The notes beneath the pieces were generated by a model. That model worked only from the letters and a program-made list of their open reading frames with translations, had not been told where the DNA came from and made no database searches. DNA of 64,000 bases. Source: JBEKCD01 sp050015055 (GTDB taxonomy: Archaea > Thermoproteota > Bathyarchaeia > Bathyarchaeales > Bathycorpusculaceae). The translations under genes and the position numbers were made by a program. Positions 1-8,442 of this stretch are shown one piece after another (the stretch's first letter is position 1; each line of letters opens with the position of its first letter). The stretch is taken from NCBI GenBank assembly GCA_050015055.1, contig JBEKCD010000018.1, forward strand, positions 1 to 64,000, in the 5' to 3' direction.

Positions 1-89
1 TTCCTTGGCTGCGTCGAATCTAGGTCTCGTAAGGAGGGAAAAGTCGTAACAAGGTGGCCGTAGGGGAACCTGCGGCCGGATCACCTCCT
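1..89 (+). rRNA. 16S ribosomal RNA, 3' end (partial)
   Basis: This is the 3' terminal segment of a small-subunit rRNA gene that begins outside the window. The decoding-region helix 44/45 signature is visible: AAGTCGTAACAAGGT at about 42-56, then GTAGGGGAACCTGCGG, then GGATCACCTCCT ending at 89. The last bases carry the anti-Shine-Dalgarno sequence CCTCC. No tRNA, 23S or 5S sequence follows; the next gene is rqcH on the opposite strand, so the rRNA operon appears to end here. Confidence 0.97.
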
Positions 90-243
90 ATGTAAACAGC
101 CTTGCAAATCGACTGGAGGAGAAAGCAGGGTGAACCACAAAAAAAGCCAAAGCCCAAATCGTAGTCACCTTTTCAATAGAATGCCAGCCTCTCCCAGATT
201 GTAGGTTCTCCTTTTAAAAAGGAAGCGACATCGACAGCCATGG
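90..243. other. 16S trailer and short intergenic region
   Basis: About 150 bases lie between the 16S 3' end and the convergent stop of rqcH. The stretch contains purine-rich GGAGGAGAAAG near 115-125 that may be part of the 16S processing stem, whose other arm would lie outside the window. No tRNA-Ala and no start of a 23S gene is visible. Confidence 0.5.
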
Positions 244-2301
244 CTAATCTTGGGAGATTCCGCCTTTGTTGAAGGGAACGTACTCTCTCAGCTCCTCAAT
301 GGAAGCCTTAACTATTTTTTCTCGTAGCTCTCTGGGAATCTTGTTGGCCAAGACTTTCAGGACGAGTTTCAGCAGTTCCTTGCCTGGCAGGTCTCCGGGC
401 ACGATTTTGACGTATGTCTCTGTTCTAGCTTTTACGGCGCCAATTGGTCCGCCGACAAACTGAAGCGCATCATTCGCATCAACTCGAATACCGACAGCCA
501 ATTCAAGCTTGACCCCCCGCATCCAGTTCCGCTGCCCGCGAACGACGAATGCGCCGTGTCCCACCGACTCACCGGAGGGCCCACCCTTGTTGAGCTGTTC
601 AGGCTTGACCCAGTAGACGTCAACGCTTCCAAAACCTTCACGCCATGCTCTGGAAAATGCGGCTGCAAATTCAGCTGCTTCGCTCAAGCATTGCTGGCCA
701 GGTTCCTTCGCTTCTGTCTTGACGACAACGAAAGGTGCACCGACGATGTCGGCGTGAAAAACAACGTCACCGTCGCTGCTGCGGTTCTTCACGAGAACCT
801 CGTTTGTAACCGCGTCTTTTCCAGCAACCACTAAGAATCCATCAGAAGAGACAAACCATCGGAACTTTTCAAACCACTTCTTAGGCTTAATCTTGCGTCT
901 TGTAAGTTCCTCCAACGCTTCAGCGGGTTTACCATGCTCCAATGCTTCTGCGTCTCGTATCTTTGCTTCAACACTTGCCAATTGTTTGCGAGAATCTTCT
1001 AACGCGTTTCTCGCTCCTTTCATCTTCTGCTTGGTCTGCTTCGCCCGCTCATAAAACTCGCTTGCGTTCTCAAACAAGGTTTTGTGCGGATGCAATTCGA
1101 ATCTCAAACCGTCAACGCTGACGGTGACAGTTAAACCCCTGTTGTCAATGGATTCGAAAATCGCGCTAGGCATCAGACTCTTCTGTTTTTCGGCGCAGAT
1201 CCGTGCGACGACCGCCTTCAAATCTTTACCACTCTGTCTGCCGGTCAGTAACTCGTCGAATAATGCTTGCAGTTCGTGGATGTGGGCGTAGACTGTGTCG
1301 CCGGTTCGTCTGTCCAGCTCAGCCTTTGCCTCACCCTCAGTCAAGAGTTTTTCCTGTTCAGCAATCATGCGTTTAAGCCTTTCAGCTTCGCTCTTCAGCC
1401 TGTCAACCTCTATTCCAGCCGTGGCCTCCTCGACAACTGAGACTCGGGTGTAAAACTCGTCCAGAGCTTCATTGAAACTTTCATAACTCTGAAGTTGAAT
1501 GCCTTCGCGTTCATACATCCTGAGCTTGAACGGGACTACGTCAACCAACCCGCCATTCTCGCCCAAAACAACACAGGGCTCTAATGCGCCGGTTGTGACC
1601 TGTGAGAGCAAACCCTGCAAGCTGCCGTAAATGGCTGCAACCTCGTCCAAGCTCAGCCTATCACAACTCCTGATCTTTTCTATGCCGGCTCTGACCAAGG
1701 CCTCTTCTGAATATTCGCCACCTATGCCCAGAAGACGTGCCAGCGCCCTGACCACCTCAACATTGCCGGAAGCCTTAAGCCCGCTGGACAATTCTTCAAG
1801 ACTGATCCTTAAGGGGTTTTTTCCACCTGAGGGCGCGAATTGAAAAGCTTCTCCGCGCAGTATGTTTCTATCTCGCATGCGTTTGTAGGTTAGAGCCTGC
1901 AGTATCTTGTTGTCCTTGCCTACGAGGATAACGTTGCCATCGCCGAAGAATTCAAGAACCATTCTCAAATCGCCTCTACTCGTCTTAAACGACAAGATGA
2001 CTACTCTTTCAAACTCGTACTGCTCGACGCTCCCCAAGCGAGCGTTCCGCAGGTGCCCTCTCAAAGCCATGCAAAATGCTGTTGGCCGGGGCGGCTTCTC
2101 CTGTGAATAGACAGTCAAATGGAGGCGTCTGCCAGCTTTCAAGACCAACTGAAACGGTGGATGGTCAACCTTATGCAACTTTAGCGTCAGAGTCTTTGGG
2201 TCTAACTGGTAAACATTGTTGACGTGTGAACCCAGGATATGTTCTTTCAACTCGCGTACGGTTGCGGCAACGTCAAAGCTCGTAAACTCCTTCTTGAGCA
2301 A
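244..2301 (-). CDS. rqcH: Rqc2/NEMF-family ribosome quality control factor (NFACT protein)
   Basis: This 685-residue protein has the NFACT layout: an N-terminal NFACT-N domain (about 1-290), coiled coils near 298-330 and 420-460, and an NFACT-R domain from about 475 (WFEKFRWFVSSDGFLVVAGKD). The family binds the obstructed large ribosomal subunit and recruits charged tRNA, in bacteria to add alanine tails. The position matching the bacterial catalytic Asp-Arg pair reads E98-R99 in YEFERVV. The start is TTG, with the expected N-terminus (KEFTSFDVAATVREL) directly after it. No clear Shine-Dalgarno sequence precedes it, and a TATA element lies about 40 bases upstream. The gene stands alone, convergent with the 16S gene. 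Confidence 0.93.
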   Translation of the reverse strand: MLKKEFTSFDVAATVRELKEHILGSHVNNVYQLDPKTLTLKLHKVDHPPFQLVLKAGRRLHLTVYSQEKPPRPTAFCMALRGHLRNARLGSVEQYEFERVVILSFKTSRGDLRMVLEFFGDGNVILVGKDNKILQALTYKRMRDRNILRGEAFQFAPSGGKNPLRISLEELSSGLKASGNVEVVRALARLLGIGGEYSEEALVRAGIEKIRSCDRLSLDEVAAIYGSLQGLLSQVTTGALEPCVVLGENGGLVDVVPFKLRMYEREGIQLQSYESFNEALDEFYTRVSVVEEATAGIEVDRLKSEAERLKRMIAEQEKLLTEGEAKAELDRRTGDTVYAHIHELQALFDELLTGRQSGKDLKAVVARICAEKQKSLMPSAIFESIDNRGLTVTVSVDGLRFELHPHKTLFENASEFYERAKQTKQKMKGARNALEDSRKQLASVEAKIRDAEALEHGKPAEALEELTRRKIKPKKWFEKFRWFVSSDGFLVVAGKDAVTNEVLVKNRSSDGDVVFHADIVGAPFVVVKTEAKEPGQQCLSEAAEFAAAFSRAWREGFGSVDVYWVKPEQLNKGGPSGESVGHGAFVVRGQRNWMRGVKLELAVGIRVDANDALQFVGGPIGAVKARTETYVKIVPGDLPGKELLKLVLKVLANKIPRELREKIVKASIEELREYVPFNKGGISQD

Positions 2302-2334
2302 CGTGAATCACAGCAAGATTCTAATGGTCTTTAA

Positions 2335-2350
2335 TTGTATAAATATACAA
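2335..2350 (-). promoter_or_regulatory. Likely TATA element of rqcH, palindromic
   Basis: TTGTATA and TATACAA form 7-base arms around AA. The centre lies about 40 bases upstream of the rqcH TTG start, so transcription would begin roughly 15-20 bases before the start. The symmetry would also allow a factor to bind, or firing towards the rightward gene at 2587. Confidence 0.5.
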
Positions 2351-2586
2351 CTTTGACGTGGGCTGACAAGATTCTCTGACGATGGCTGTTTTTCCAGAGC
2401 AAAAGTTGCGAGGAAAGGAAAGGTTTAAAGTTCACATATTTAGACTCTAATAACGGCATCTAAAGAGGAACCTAGACAAAGCAAAAACCACTCATCAATA
2501 TCTCGAATGAAAAAGTTGATACCTAAACGTAAGATGCAAGCCAAAAGATCCCGTTCATAATGCAGATTTGAGAGACGTGGAAAAAC

Positions 2587-3324
2587 ATGAAACCGTTAGA
2601 AACCGTCTACTGGCTGAGACTTGGCTTTGGCGTTCTAGCAGCCTTCTTGGCTGTGGGCTTCTTGGTAATAGCAGGGGCTGTGAACACAAACTTGGTGCTC
2701 AACCCATCAGTCGAAGTAGCAAACGCTGGAGCAACAGCACCACAAAATTGGTCCTCTTCCGCGAATGGAACGGAATGGAGCACGACTTATGCCAGAACAG
2801 GGTCCAGAAGCCTAAGAATTGACGTTACTAACGCTACCGCGAGTTGGACAGGACAGGTTGGGCAAATATACGGTGGAAACGTGTACCACATAGATGGGTT
2901 CTTTTACGGGCAAGCTGTCAATGGCCAATTCCAGTTAACAATCAGTTGGTTTACAGGCTCAGCAGAAATTGATGACAATGTTGCCTTACCTGTGGCCAAC
3001 TATTCAGGATGGCAACTGGAGGGAGCTACTTTCACTGCCCCGAGCGGTGCAAAGAGCTGCGAAATTGTTTTCAGAGCTGTAAATGGGTCTGGAGATCTGT
3101 ACGGAGATGACCTTGAGGTTAGGCAAACAGAACCCGTACAATCCTTCTTCAACAGCGCGTCAATTGCGATTATAGTCTACATCGCCTCATACTACGTGTT
3201 AAAGTCCAGGTTTGGCACAAAGGTGTCGAAGCCCCAGAAAATCCTTACAGCCGGGATAGGCATCTATATTCTCGCATGGCTAGTCATCTGGGCCTTGTTG
3301 TACACGCTAGTGGCCGCGGCTTAA
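2587..3324 (+). CDS. Secreted or membrane protein with a carbohydrate-binding-like jelly-roll domain
   Basis: The 245-residue product has an N-terminal hydrophobic segment (about 8-32), then an extracellular region (35-180) that begins with NLVLNPSVEVANAG. The NPSVE/NPSFE start is typical of CBM_4_9-like or galactose-binding-like beta-sandwich domains. Two hydrophobic segments close the protein (about 185-202 and 220-243). The short charged stretch between them (KSRFGTKVSKPQK) would be cytosolic. The function is unknown; surface glycan binding is an inference from the domain. The start is ATG, and an overlapping out-of-frame ORF at 2568 is a shadow. Its stop shares the TTAA at 3321-3324 with the convergent gene. 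Confidence 0.8.
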   Translation: MKPLETVYWLRLGFGVLAAFLAVGFLVIAGAVNTNLVLNPSVEVANAGATAPQNWSSSANGTEWSTTYARTGSRSLRIDVTNATASWTGQVGQIYGGNVYHIDGFFYGQAVNGQFQLTISWFTGSAEIDDNVALPVANYSGWQLEGATFTAPSGAKSCEIVFRAVNGSGDLYGDDLEVRQTEPVQSFFNSASIAIIVYIASYYVLKSRFGTKVSKPQKILTAGIGIYILAWLVIWALLYTLVAAA

Positions 3325-3800
3325 TCTTCTTCCTGTTCGAGGAAGTTCTCTATTGTTGCTTGACCTTTGTCAGCCGTGACAGTGTCAAGCTCTTCTCCTT
3401 CAGCAGTCCCCGCATTCACTCCGTTTGCTTCAGGAGCGCTAGCAACGTGTGGAATGGTGATTCTGCTGAGGACGCGCATACAGTCAGCCCACGCTGAGAA
3501 GAAACCTCGGTCGAAGTCTCCGTGAAGCCTGTTTCTTACGTGGTCCAAAAACTCGCGTCTATAACTGTGCAACGCTGCCTTATCGTCCATGTCTACTTTT
3601 GAGAAGAAAGCGTACGAGTCTCCGTTCGCCTTGCGAGAGAGAAACATTCCGTACAAAGCTCTGAAGTAGCCGCGGTTCCATTCCGTCTTCTGCATTTTCT
3701 GTTTCAACCTTTCCAGCTCCCGCTCTGCCTCAGTGAACTGCCGGTTAACTAGCAGTTGAAAGAACCTAGTGACCAGAGCTGATTGAATAGGCATCTTCAA
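3321..3800 (-). CDS. Uncharacterised RadA-linked protein with C-terminal PIP-box-like motif
   Basis: I do not recognise the family. The 159 residues split into a helical, charged domain (1-115: LERLKQKMQ, RREFLDHVRNRL), an Ala/Gly/Glu-rich linker (about 117-146) and the tail QATIENFL at residues 147-154. That tail fits the PCNA-interacting peptide pattern Q-x-x-hydrophobic-x-x-aromatic-hydrophobic, and a flexible tether before it is usual for such motifs. The TTG start overlaps the radA stop (TTGA); an ATG two codons later is an alternative. Translation coupled to radA suggests a role in recombination or replication. That role is inference. Confidence 0.8.
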   Translation of the reverse strand: MKMPIQSALVTRFFQLLVNRQFTEAERELERLKQKMQKTEWNRGYFRALYGMFLSRKANGDSYAFFSKVDMDDKAALHSYRREFLDHVRNRLHGDFDRGFFSAWADCMRVLSRITIPHVASAPEANGVNAGTAEGEELDTVTADKGQATIENFLEQEED

Positions 3801-4819
3801 TGACCACGAGACTTCTTTAACTCCTCTTCGGAAGTATCCTCTATCCCATTTTCCGTTACTTTAAATATTTCCTCTCCTTCAGGCAAATACGGACTTGAGA
3901 CCAAACGTGCTATGCGAATAGGGCCGTGCGACGCTCTCCTCAAGTAGACACGCGTGTGACTGGTGTGTCCAACAATGTGGCCGCCGATAGGATGCACCGC
4001 GTCTCCGAAGAACACGTCGGGCTTGGCCATAACCTGGTTCGTCACGACCGCCACGGCGTTAAACGCTCTAGCCAGACCGATGAGCTTGTGCATGTGTTTA
4101 TTCAGTTTCTGCTGCCTAGGTGCCAGCATCTCACGCCCTATGTACTCGCTTCTGAAATGCGCCGTCAAAGAGTCGACAATTATGAGCTTCACGTTGTTGG
4201 CCTTAATAACCTCGTCAGCATTGTCGAGCAAGAACATTTGATGGTCAGACGTGTAGGCCTCAGCGTAAATAATGTTCTTGACAACCTGTAGGGGATCAAG
4301 TCCCAAATGCTTTGACATGGAAACTATCCTTTCAGTCCTGAACGTGTTCTCAGTATCCACGTACAAAGCGGAACCACCCAGTCCACCTCGTTCAGGGGGC
4401 AACTGAACATTCACGCACAGCTGGTGGCAAATCTGACTTTTTCCAGTGCCATACTCTCCATAAAACTCGGTTATCGTCTGCGTCTCCAGTCCGCCATCGA
4501 CAAGCCTGTCCACAACCTTACTCCCAGTAGTCAAACGCAGAACATTCTGCCGCATCTTTAGCAACTCGTCCGCCCGAATGAAAGAGACGCCGATAGACGA
4601 ACGGGCAGTTTCAATTATGGCAAAAGCCTTTTTCTCGCTTATGCCTGCAGGTTCGAGCTCCCGGGCTGTTGCCATAGCCAAGGACTCAATCGTGTGAAAG
4701 CCCATCTCCCGGAGTTTCTGCGCAGTAGCCGGGCCGACGCCGGGCAAATCCTCCAGAAACTCATACTTCTTCTTGGCCCCGTCCTCACTGCTCTTTTCCT
4801 CTTCTATTTCCTCCGCCAT
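3797..4819 (-). CDS. radA: DNA repair and recombination protein RadA
   Basis: This is the archaeal RecA/Rad51 recombinase, which forms ATP-dependent filaments on single-stranded DNA for strand exchange. It has an acidic N-terminus, then a helix-hairpin-helix domain (LPGVGPATAQKL, residues 25-36), an interdomain segment with the oligomerisation phenylalanine region near 80 (SIGVSFIRADELL), Walker A GEYGTGKSQ (121-129) and Walker B LIIVDS (212-217). The length, 340 residues, is near the family norm of about 320-350. The glycine-rich segment ERGGLGGSA at 143-151 is typical of the family. The start is ATG. It heads a two-gene operon with the PIP-box-like gene, and a TATA element lies about 50 bases upstream. 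Confidence 0.97.
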   Translation of the reverse strand: MAEEIEEEKSSEDGAKKKYEFLEDLPGVGPATAQKLREMGFHTIESLAMATARELEPAGISEKKAFAIIETARSSIGVSFIRADELLKMRQNVLRLTTGSKVVDRLVDGGLETQTITEFYGEYGTGKSQICHQLCVNVQLPPERGGLGGSALYVDTENTFRTERIVSMSKHLGLDPLQVVKNIIYAEAYTSDHQMFLLDNADEVIKANNVKLIIVDSLTAHFRSEYIGREMLAPRQQKLNKHMHKLIGLARAFNAVAVVTNQVMAKPDVFFGDAVHPIGGHIVGHTSHTRVYLRRASHGPIRIARLVSSPYLPEGEEIFKVTENGIEDTSEEELKKSRGH

Positions 4820-4861
4820 GAATCTCTCGCCTTCTCACAGTTGATAGAACAGATGAACAAG

Positions 4862-4875
4862 CAATATTTAAAACA
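4862..4875 (-). promoter_or_regulatory. Likely TATA element of radA
   Basis: On the minus strand the stretch reads GTTTTAAATATTGC, an archaeal TATA-like sequence centred about 49 bases upstream of the radA ATG. That would give a 5' leader of roughly 20-25 bases. Confidence 0.45.
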
Positions 4876-5032
4876 AGCGAACTGGAGCAAGGGCTATTCC
4901 GTGGAGAGATCGGTTAAAGTGAACTGCTGAAAGGGTGAGCTCTGTCAAGATTTTCCGTGGGCTTTGATGACTGTTCGAGATAAGATATAAGTACACGGAT
5001 TTTTCATAGAAGCAAACGAAGAGGGAAAAACT

Positions 5033-5917
5033 TTGGAGATGGCAAAAGTCGTAGAAGATGTTGCATTTAACATTCTGAAACAAGCCGTCATCTACCTGCC
5101 GGACGATGTTAAACAAGCGCTGAAGAAGGCCTATGCTGAAGAAACAAGCGAAACTGGCAAAACGCAGTTGAAAGCAATATTGGACAACATCAAACTCGCT
5201 GAGAAGTATCAAGCCCCAGTATGCCAAGACACCGGCACAATAATCTTCTATATCAAGGCAGGCGCAAAAGCGAAAGACATGGACAAGGTTGAAGCGGCAC
5301 TGATAAACGCAACACGCAAGGCCACGAAAGAAATTCCACTGCGGCCAAATGCGGTAGACCCGTTCACAGGAAAGAACAGCGGAGACAACACTGGGAGATA
5401 CATACCAGCTCTGAACTGGGAAATCGCACCAGGCGACGCCATAGAAATGACCGTGATGACCAAGGGTGGAGGCTCTGAAAACGTTTGCCTCGGAGGAATG
5501 ATCGTTCCAGGTGAAGGAATAAAGGGACTGAAAAAATTCGTAGTCGATGCCGTAGTAAGGGCTGGAGCTCAGCCATGTCCGCCGAACATATTGGGCATCG
5601 CGATGGGAGGAGGAGCAGACATATCAATGAAACTGGCGAAGAAAACACTGTTACTGCCTCTGAATGAGCATAATCAGGACCCGGAAATTGCGAGGCTTGA
5701 AAAGGAAATCTTCGAAGCGGCAAACATGACGGGAATTGGGCCGATGGGACTTGGCGGGAAAACCACGGTTCTGGGAGTACACATCGACTACGCCTACAGA
5801 CACCCAGCGTCTTTCCCTGCGGCCGTTGCCTTCAACTGTTGGGCCTCCAGACGAGCTTCTGCAAGAATCAAGGCCGATGGAACCGTCGAGTACTTAACAC
5901 ACAAGTTGAAGAAGTGA
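5033..5917 (+). CDS. fumA: Fumarate hydratase, alpha subunit (class I, two-subunit)
   Basis: This catalytic subunit of the oxygen-sensitive 4Fe-4S fumarase interconverts fumarate and malate. Three cysteines expected to ligate the cluster are visible: VCQDTGT (near residue 64), NVCLGG (near 151) and AQPCPPNI (near 185). The length of 294 residues fits the N-terminal half of fused bacterial enzymes. Two starts are possible: TTG at 5033 with GAGGG eight bases upstream, or ATG at 5039, two codons later. The beta subunit follows after 11 bases. The related L-tartrate dehydratase has the same architecture; core context favours fumarase. A possible TATA sequence, GATATAAG, lies near 4984-4991. Confidence 0.92.
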   Translation: MEMAKVVEDVAFNILKQAVIYLPDDVKQALKKAYAEETSETGKTQLKAILDNIKLAEKYQAPVCQDTGTIIFYIKAGAKAKDMDKVEAALINATRKATKEIPLRPNAVDPFTGKNSGDNTGRYIPALNWEIAPGDAIEMTVMTKGGGSENVCLGGMIVPGEGIKGLKKFVVDAVVRAGAQPCPPNILGIAMGGGADISMKLAKKTLLLPLNEHNQDPEIARLEKEIFEAANMTGIGPMGLGGKTTVLGVHIDYAYRHPASFPAAVAFNCWASRRASARIKADGTVEYLTHKLKK

Positions 5918-5928
5918 GGTGAAAAGAA

Positions 5929-6534
5929 ATGGCCGTATACAAATATAAAACTCCAATCTCAGATGAGCAGATAAGAAAGTTGAAGGTCAACGACGTACTC
6001 TACGTGACTGGGACCGTAGTGACCGCAAGAGATCAAGCCCACAGGAGAGCTCTGGAATATTTCAAGGAAGGAAAACCAGTGCCTGTAAACCTTGAGGGAT
6101 TAGCTGTTTTCCACTGCGGACCAGTAGTAGCGAAGCAGGGGGACAAATGGGTGGCAGTCGCAGCTGGACCGACGACAAGCACGCGTATGGACATCTTTGA
6201 AGACGAGTTCATAAAAGACTTCAAGGTTCGGGTTGTCATCGGCAAAGGCGGAATGGGAAAACGGACGACAGATGCCATGTCGAAATACGGTGCTGTCTAC
6301 GGTGCGTTTACGGGCGGAGCGGCCGTGCTAGCCGCTAGAGCCATAAAGAACGTCAAGAGCGTGGAATGGTTCGACCTGGGGATGCCCGAGGCAATGTGGA
6401 TCTTCGAAGTGGAAGAATTCGGTCCGCTCGCTGTGGCTATAGACTCCCATGGAAACAACCTGTTCATGGACATTCAGAAGAGCGTTGAAGAAAGCAAGCA
6501 GAGGATCTATCAGAAACTTGGCATAACGCCATAG
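5929..6534 (+). CDS. fumB: Fumarate hydratase, beta subunit
   Basis: The 201-residue partner of the alpha subunit matches the C-terminal swivelling domain of class I fumarases. Typical motifs are TARDQAHRRA (about 33-42), IGKGGMGKRTTDAM (about 104-117) and YGAVYGAFTGGAAVLAA (about 119-135). The subunit completes the substrate-binding site. The ATG is preceded by GAGGTG at 5916-5921, which overlaps the stop of the upstream gene, so the pair is cotranscribed and probably translationally coupled. Confidence 0.94.
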   Translation: MAVYKYKTPISDEQIRKLKVNDVLYVTGTVVTARDQAHRRALEYFKEGKPVPVNLEGLAVFHCGPVVAKQGDKWVAVAAGPTTSTRMDIFEDEFIKDFKVRVVIGKGGMGKRTTDAMSKYGAVYGAFTGGAAVLAARAIKNVKSVEWFDLGMPEAMWIFEVEEFGPLAVAIDSHGNNLFMDIQKSVEESKQRIYQKLGITP

Positions 6535-6658
6535 TTTCAACCCTGTTTTTCTGCTCAATGTTTGCGTTTCATTTTTTTGATACCGAATCTGGATTCTGTT
6601 TCGCGTGTCGGAAGGTTTAATATTTCATTTTCGGTTCGTTAAACATGAGAAATGAAAC

Positions 6659-7138
6659 ATGTTCAAACAATTCAGAGACAAAGTAGCCCTTTCAGGAATC
6701 ACCGTCCTACTCGTAGGAGTCGCCTTGTTGATATTCACATTCATGAGCGCCTACGGATTCTTGACGCAGAGCCTGTCAATAATATCTTCACAGGACCTGG
6801 TGCAAACGTTCGGCGCAGCCCTAGCCCCCCTCATAGCAACGTGCATACGCATAATGTACTTGGGGATAATGGGTTGGATAGGCTCGCTCCTGACTATAAG
6901 GGGCATTACGATAATCGCACATCTTCCAGAAACGTCCGTGGCGACCGCTCAAAAACAAGAGGCCAGGCAAGAACTGCAACCTCAGAAGAAGAGAACTGAA
7001 AAACCACGGAAAGAGTCAAGCCAACCAGAAGCTAAACCCTCTGAACCAGAGTTTATGGTCATACCCCCACAAGAAGTTTCACAAACGCCATCACAGTCAG
7101 ATCAACCAGAAAAGAAAGAGTCACGGCCGGCCGCTTAG
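6659..7138 (+). CDS. Membrane protein with two TM segments and a charged cytosolic tail
   Basis: I do not recognise the family. The 159 residues hold two hydrophobic segments (about 11-35 and 45-82, the second perhaps two short helices), followed by a tail of about 70 residues rich in Lys, Glu, Pro and Gln (KKRTEKPRKESSQPEAKPSEPE) that is probably disordered in the cytosol. A TATA-like TTTAATATTT sits at 6616-6625, about 40 bases upstream. It is the first gene of a tight three-gene operon of membrane proteins, spaced 32 bases before the next. Confidence 0.72.
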   Translation: MFKQFRDKVALSGITVLLVGVALLIFTFMSAYGFLTQSLSIISSQDLVQTFGAALAPLIATCIRIMYLGIMGWIGSLLTIRGITIIAHLPETSVATAQKQEARQELQPQKKRTEKPRKESSQPEAKPSEPEFMVIPPQEVSQTPSQSDQPEKKESRPAA

Positions 7139-7170
7139 AACTGCGAGGTAAACGTCAACAAGGAGTCACC

Positions 7171-7965
7171 ATGAAAGTACCTATCCGCATGATAACTGTA
7201 GCCACATGGTTCTTCTGGATTGTCTTAATTATCTTCTCGATATCTGCCATCTACTCTATGAAGAACATGAGTGTAGACCTAGGCAAACCGGAGACTACGA
7301 TAACACCAGACAACGAATTGGTGCTTACGTTCCCAATAGAAATCGTCAACAACGGCTATTACAACTTGAACGATTTCAACGTTTCAACCGAAATCCGAGA
7401 CATGCAAAACTCGACAATAGCCCAAGGGTTCACGTTCATGCCGGTCATAGAGAGAGCCGAAACCTTAAACATCACGCATCAGATGAGAATCAACCTCACA
7501 GACATGCTGCAGACCCACCAATACCTCATATTCAACGATACGGAACTGCAAGTCCATGCGACGGTTGCGATGAAAGCCGCAGGGCTGATTTCACTCCAGG
7601 TCTCTTCGAATCTAACTATTCCCTGGGGCCCACCTCTGTACAACCTCACGTTTGGAACACCAAAATTCACATTGCAAATCAGCCCCAACTCCACGAGATT
7701 CTACAGAGTAGCTATTCCAACGGCGTTTGAGAACCACGCTTCCTTCGACCTGAACGGAACAATCCAGCTAGGCATTTACAACGACAGAAACGTCCTGACC
7801 TGGACAGCAAAAATCGTCCTCAATGCACCACGGCAGTCAACTTATTCGGCAGACTTAAACTTTGATGTTCCTGGACCGGACGTTTCCACAAATGGACGTT
7901 TCGAAGCTTTTTTTGAAACGTCTTTTCTCAATTATGGGCCGGTGGTGATTCCCTATGGCAGCTGA
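7171..7965 (+). CDS. Membrane-anchored extracellular protein, LEA14/Ig-like beta-sandwich
   Basis: The 264-residue product has one N-terminal hydrophobic anchor (about 8-28), then an all-beta extracellular region with two repeats of similar layout (about 40-135 and 150-255). The phrases LVLTFPIEIVNNGYYNLNDFNV and FYRVAIPTAFENHASFDLNG both resemble LEA14-like domains, in which a variable strand is followed by a conserved N-N-G/H turn. The start ATG is preceded by AGGAGT at 7161-7166. It sits second in the operon and its last 11 bases overlap the third gene. Its role is unknown; a cell-surface scaffold complex of the three proteins is an inference. Confidence 0.75.
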   Translation: MKVPIRMITVATWFFWIVLIIFSISAIYSMKNMSVDLGKPETTITPDNELVLTFPIEIVNNGYYNLNDFNVSTEIRDMQNSTIAQGFTFMPVIERAETLNITHQMRINLTDMLQTHQYLIFNDTELQVHATVAMKAAGLISLQVSSNLTIPWGPPLYNLTFGTPKFTLQISPNSTRFYRVAIPTAFENHASFDLNGTIQLGIYNDRNVLTWTAKIVLNAPRQSTYSADLNFDVPGPDVSTNGRFEAFFETSFLNYGPVVIPYGS

Positions 7966-8404
7966 TACTCGCACGACCTTGAAAAAGAGACGTGTGATTC
8001 TGCGCAGAGCTTTGAAAGCAACAGTGGAGGGAGTGGTCCTCTATGTCGTCTATTTTCTTCTGTCTCAGTTCTTGGCTCCGCTTTCCGAGTTTGTTCCTGG
8101 CTTTCAACAGATGGTTGAAACGTTCGTCATGGCCTATATTGTCCTGATAATCATAGCTGAGCTCACTGCGGGCTCAATCTTTCAACACATTTTCAACGCT
8201 GGCAAGGCCTTGTTCATAATCGCGTACTTGATGGTTGCGTTCGGGACCGGAATATTCAGTTTGACCATTCAGGGTGTGAACTTCGTAGTTGACATCCACT
8301 TGTTTCTACTCATTTCAATGTTGTTAGCCTTGCTTGGGTTAGCAAAATCCGTCATTCAAACCATAGATTACGTCAACGAAAAAACTGAACTCGCATTCAC
8401 TTAA
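7955..8404 (+). CDS. Polytopic membrane protein, four predicted TM segments
   Basis: The 149 residues hold a basic N-terminus (TLKKRRVILRRALKA) and four hydrophobic stretches (about 22-45, 50-70, 82-100 and 110-135). I do not recognise a family. The ATG at 7955 lies inside the preceding gene, and GGTGGTGA just upstream serves as ribosome binding site, so the two are translationally coupled. It ends the three-gene membrane operon. Confidence 0.75.
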   Translation: MAADTRTTLKKRRVILRRALKATVEGVVLYVVYFLLSQFLAPLSEFVPGFQQMVETFVMAYIVLIIIAELTAGSIFQHIFNAGKALFIIAYLMVAFGTGIFSLTIQGVNFVVDIHLFLLISMLLALLGLAKSVIQTIDYVNEKTELAFT

Positions 8405-8442
8405 TGCACGTTCCACGAAAACAAGCTCTCGGACGATTTGTG

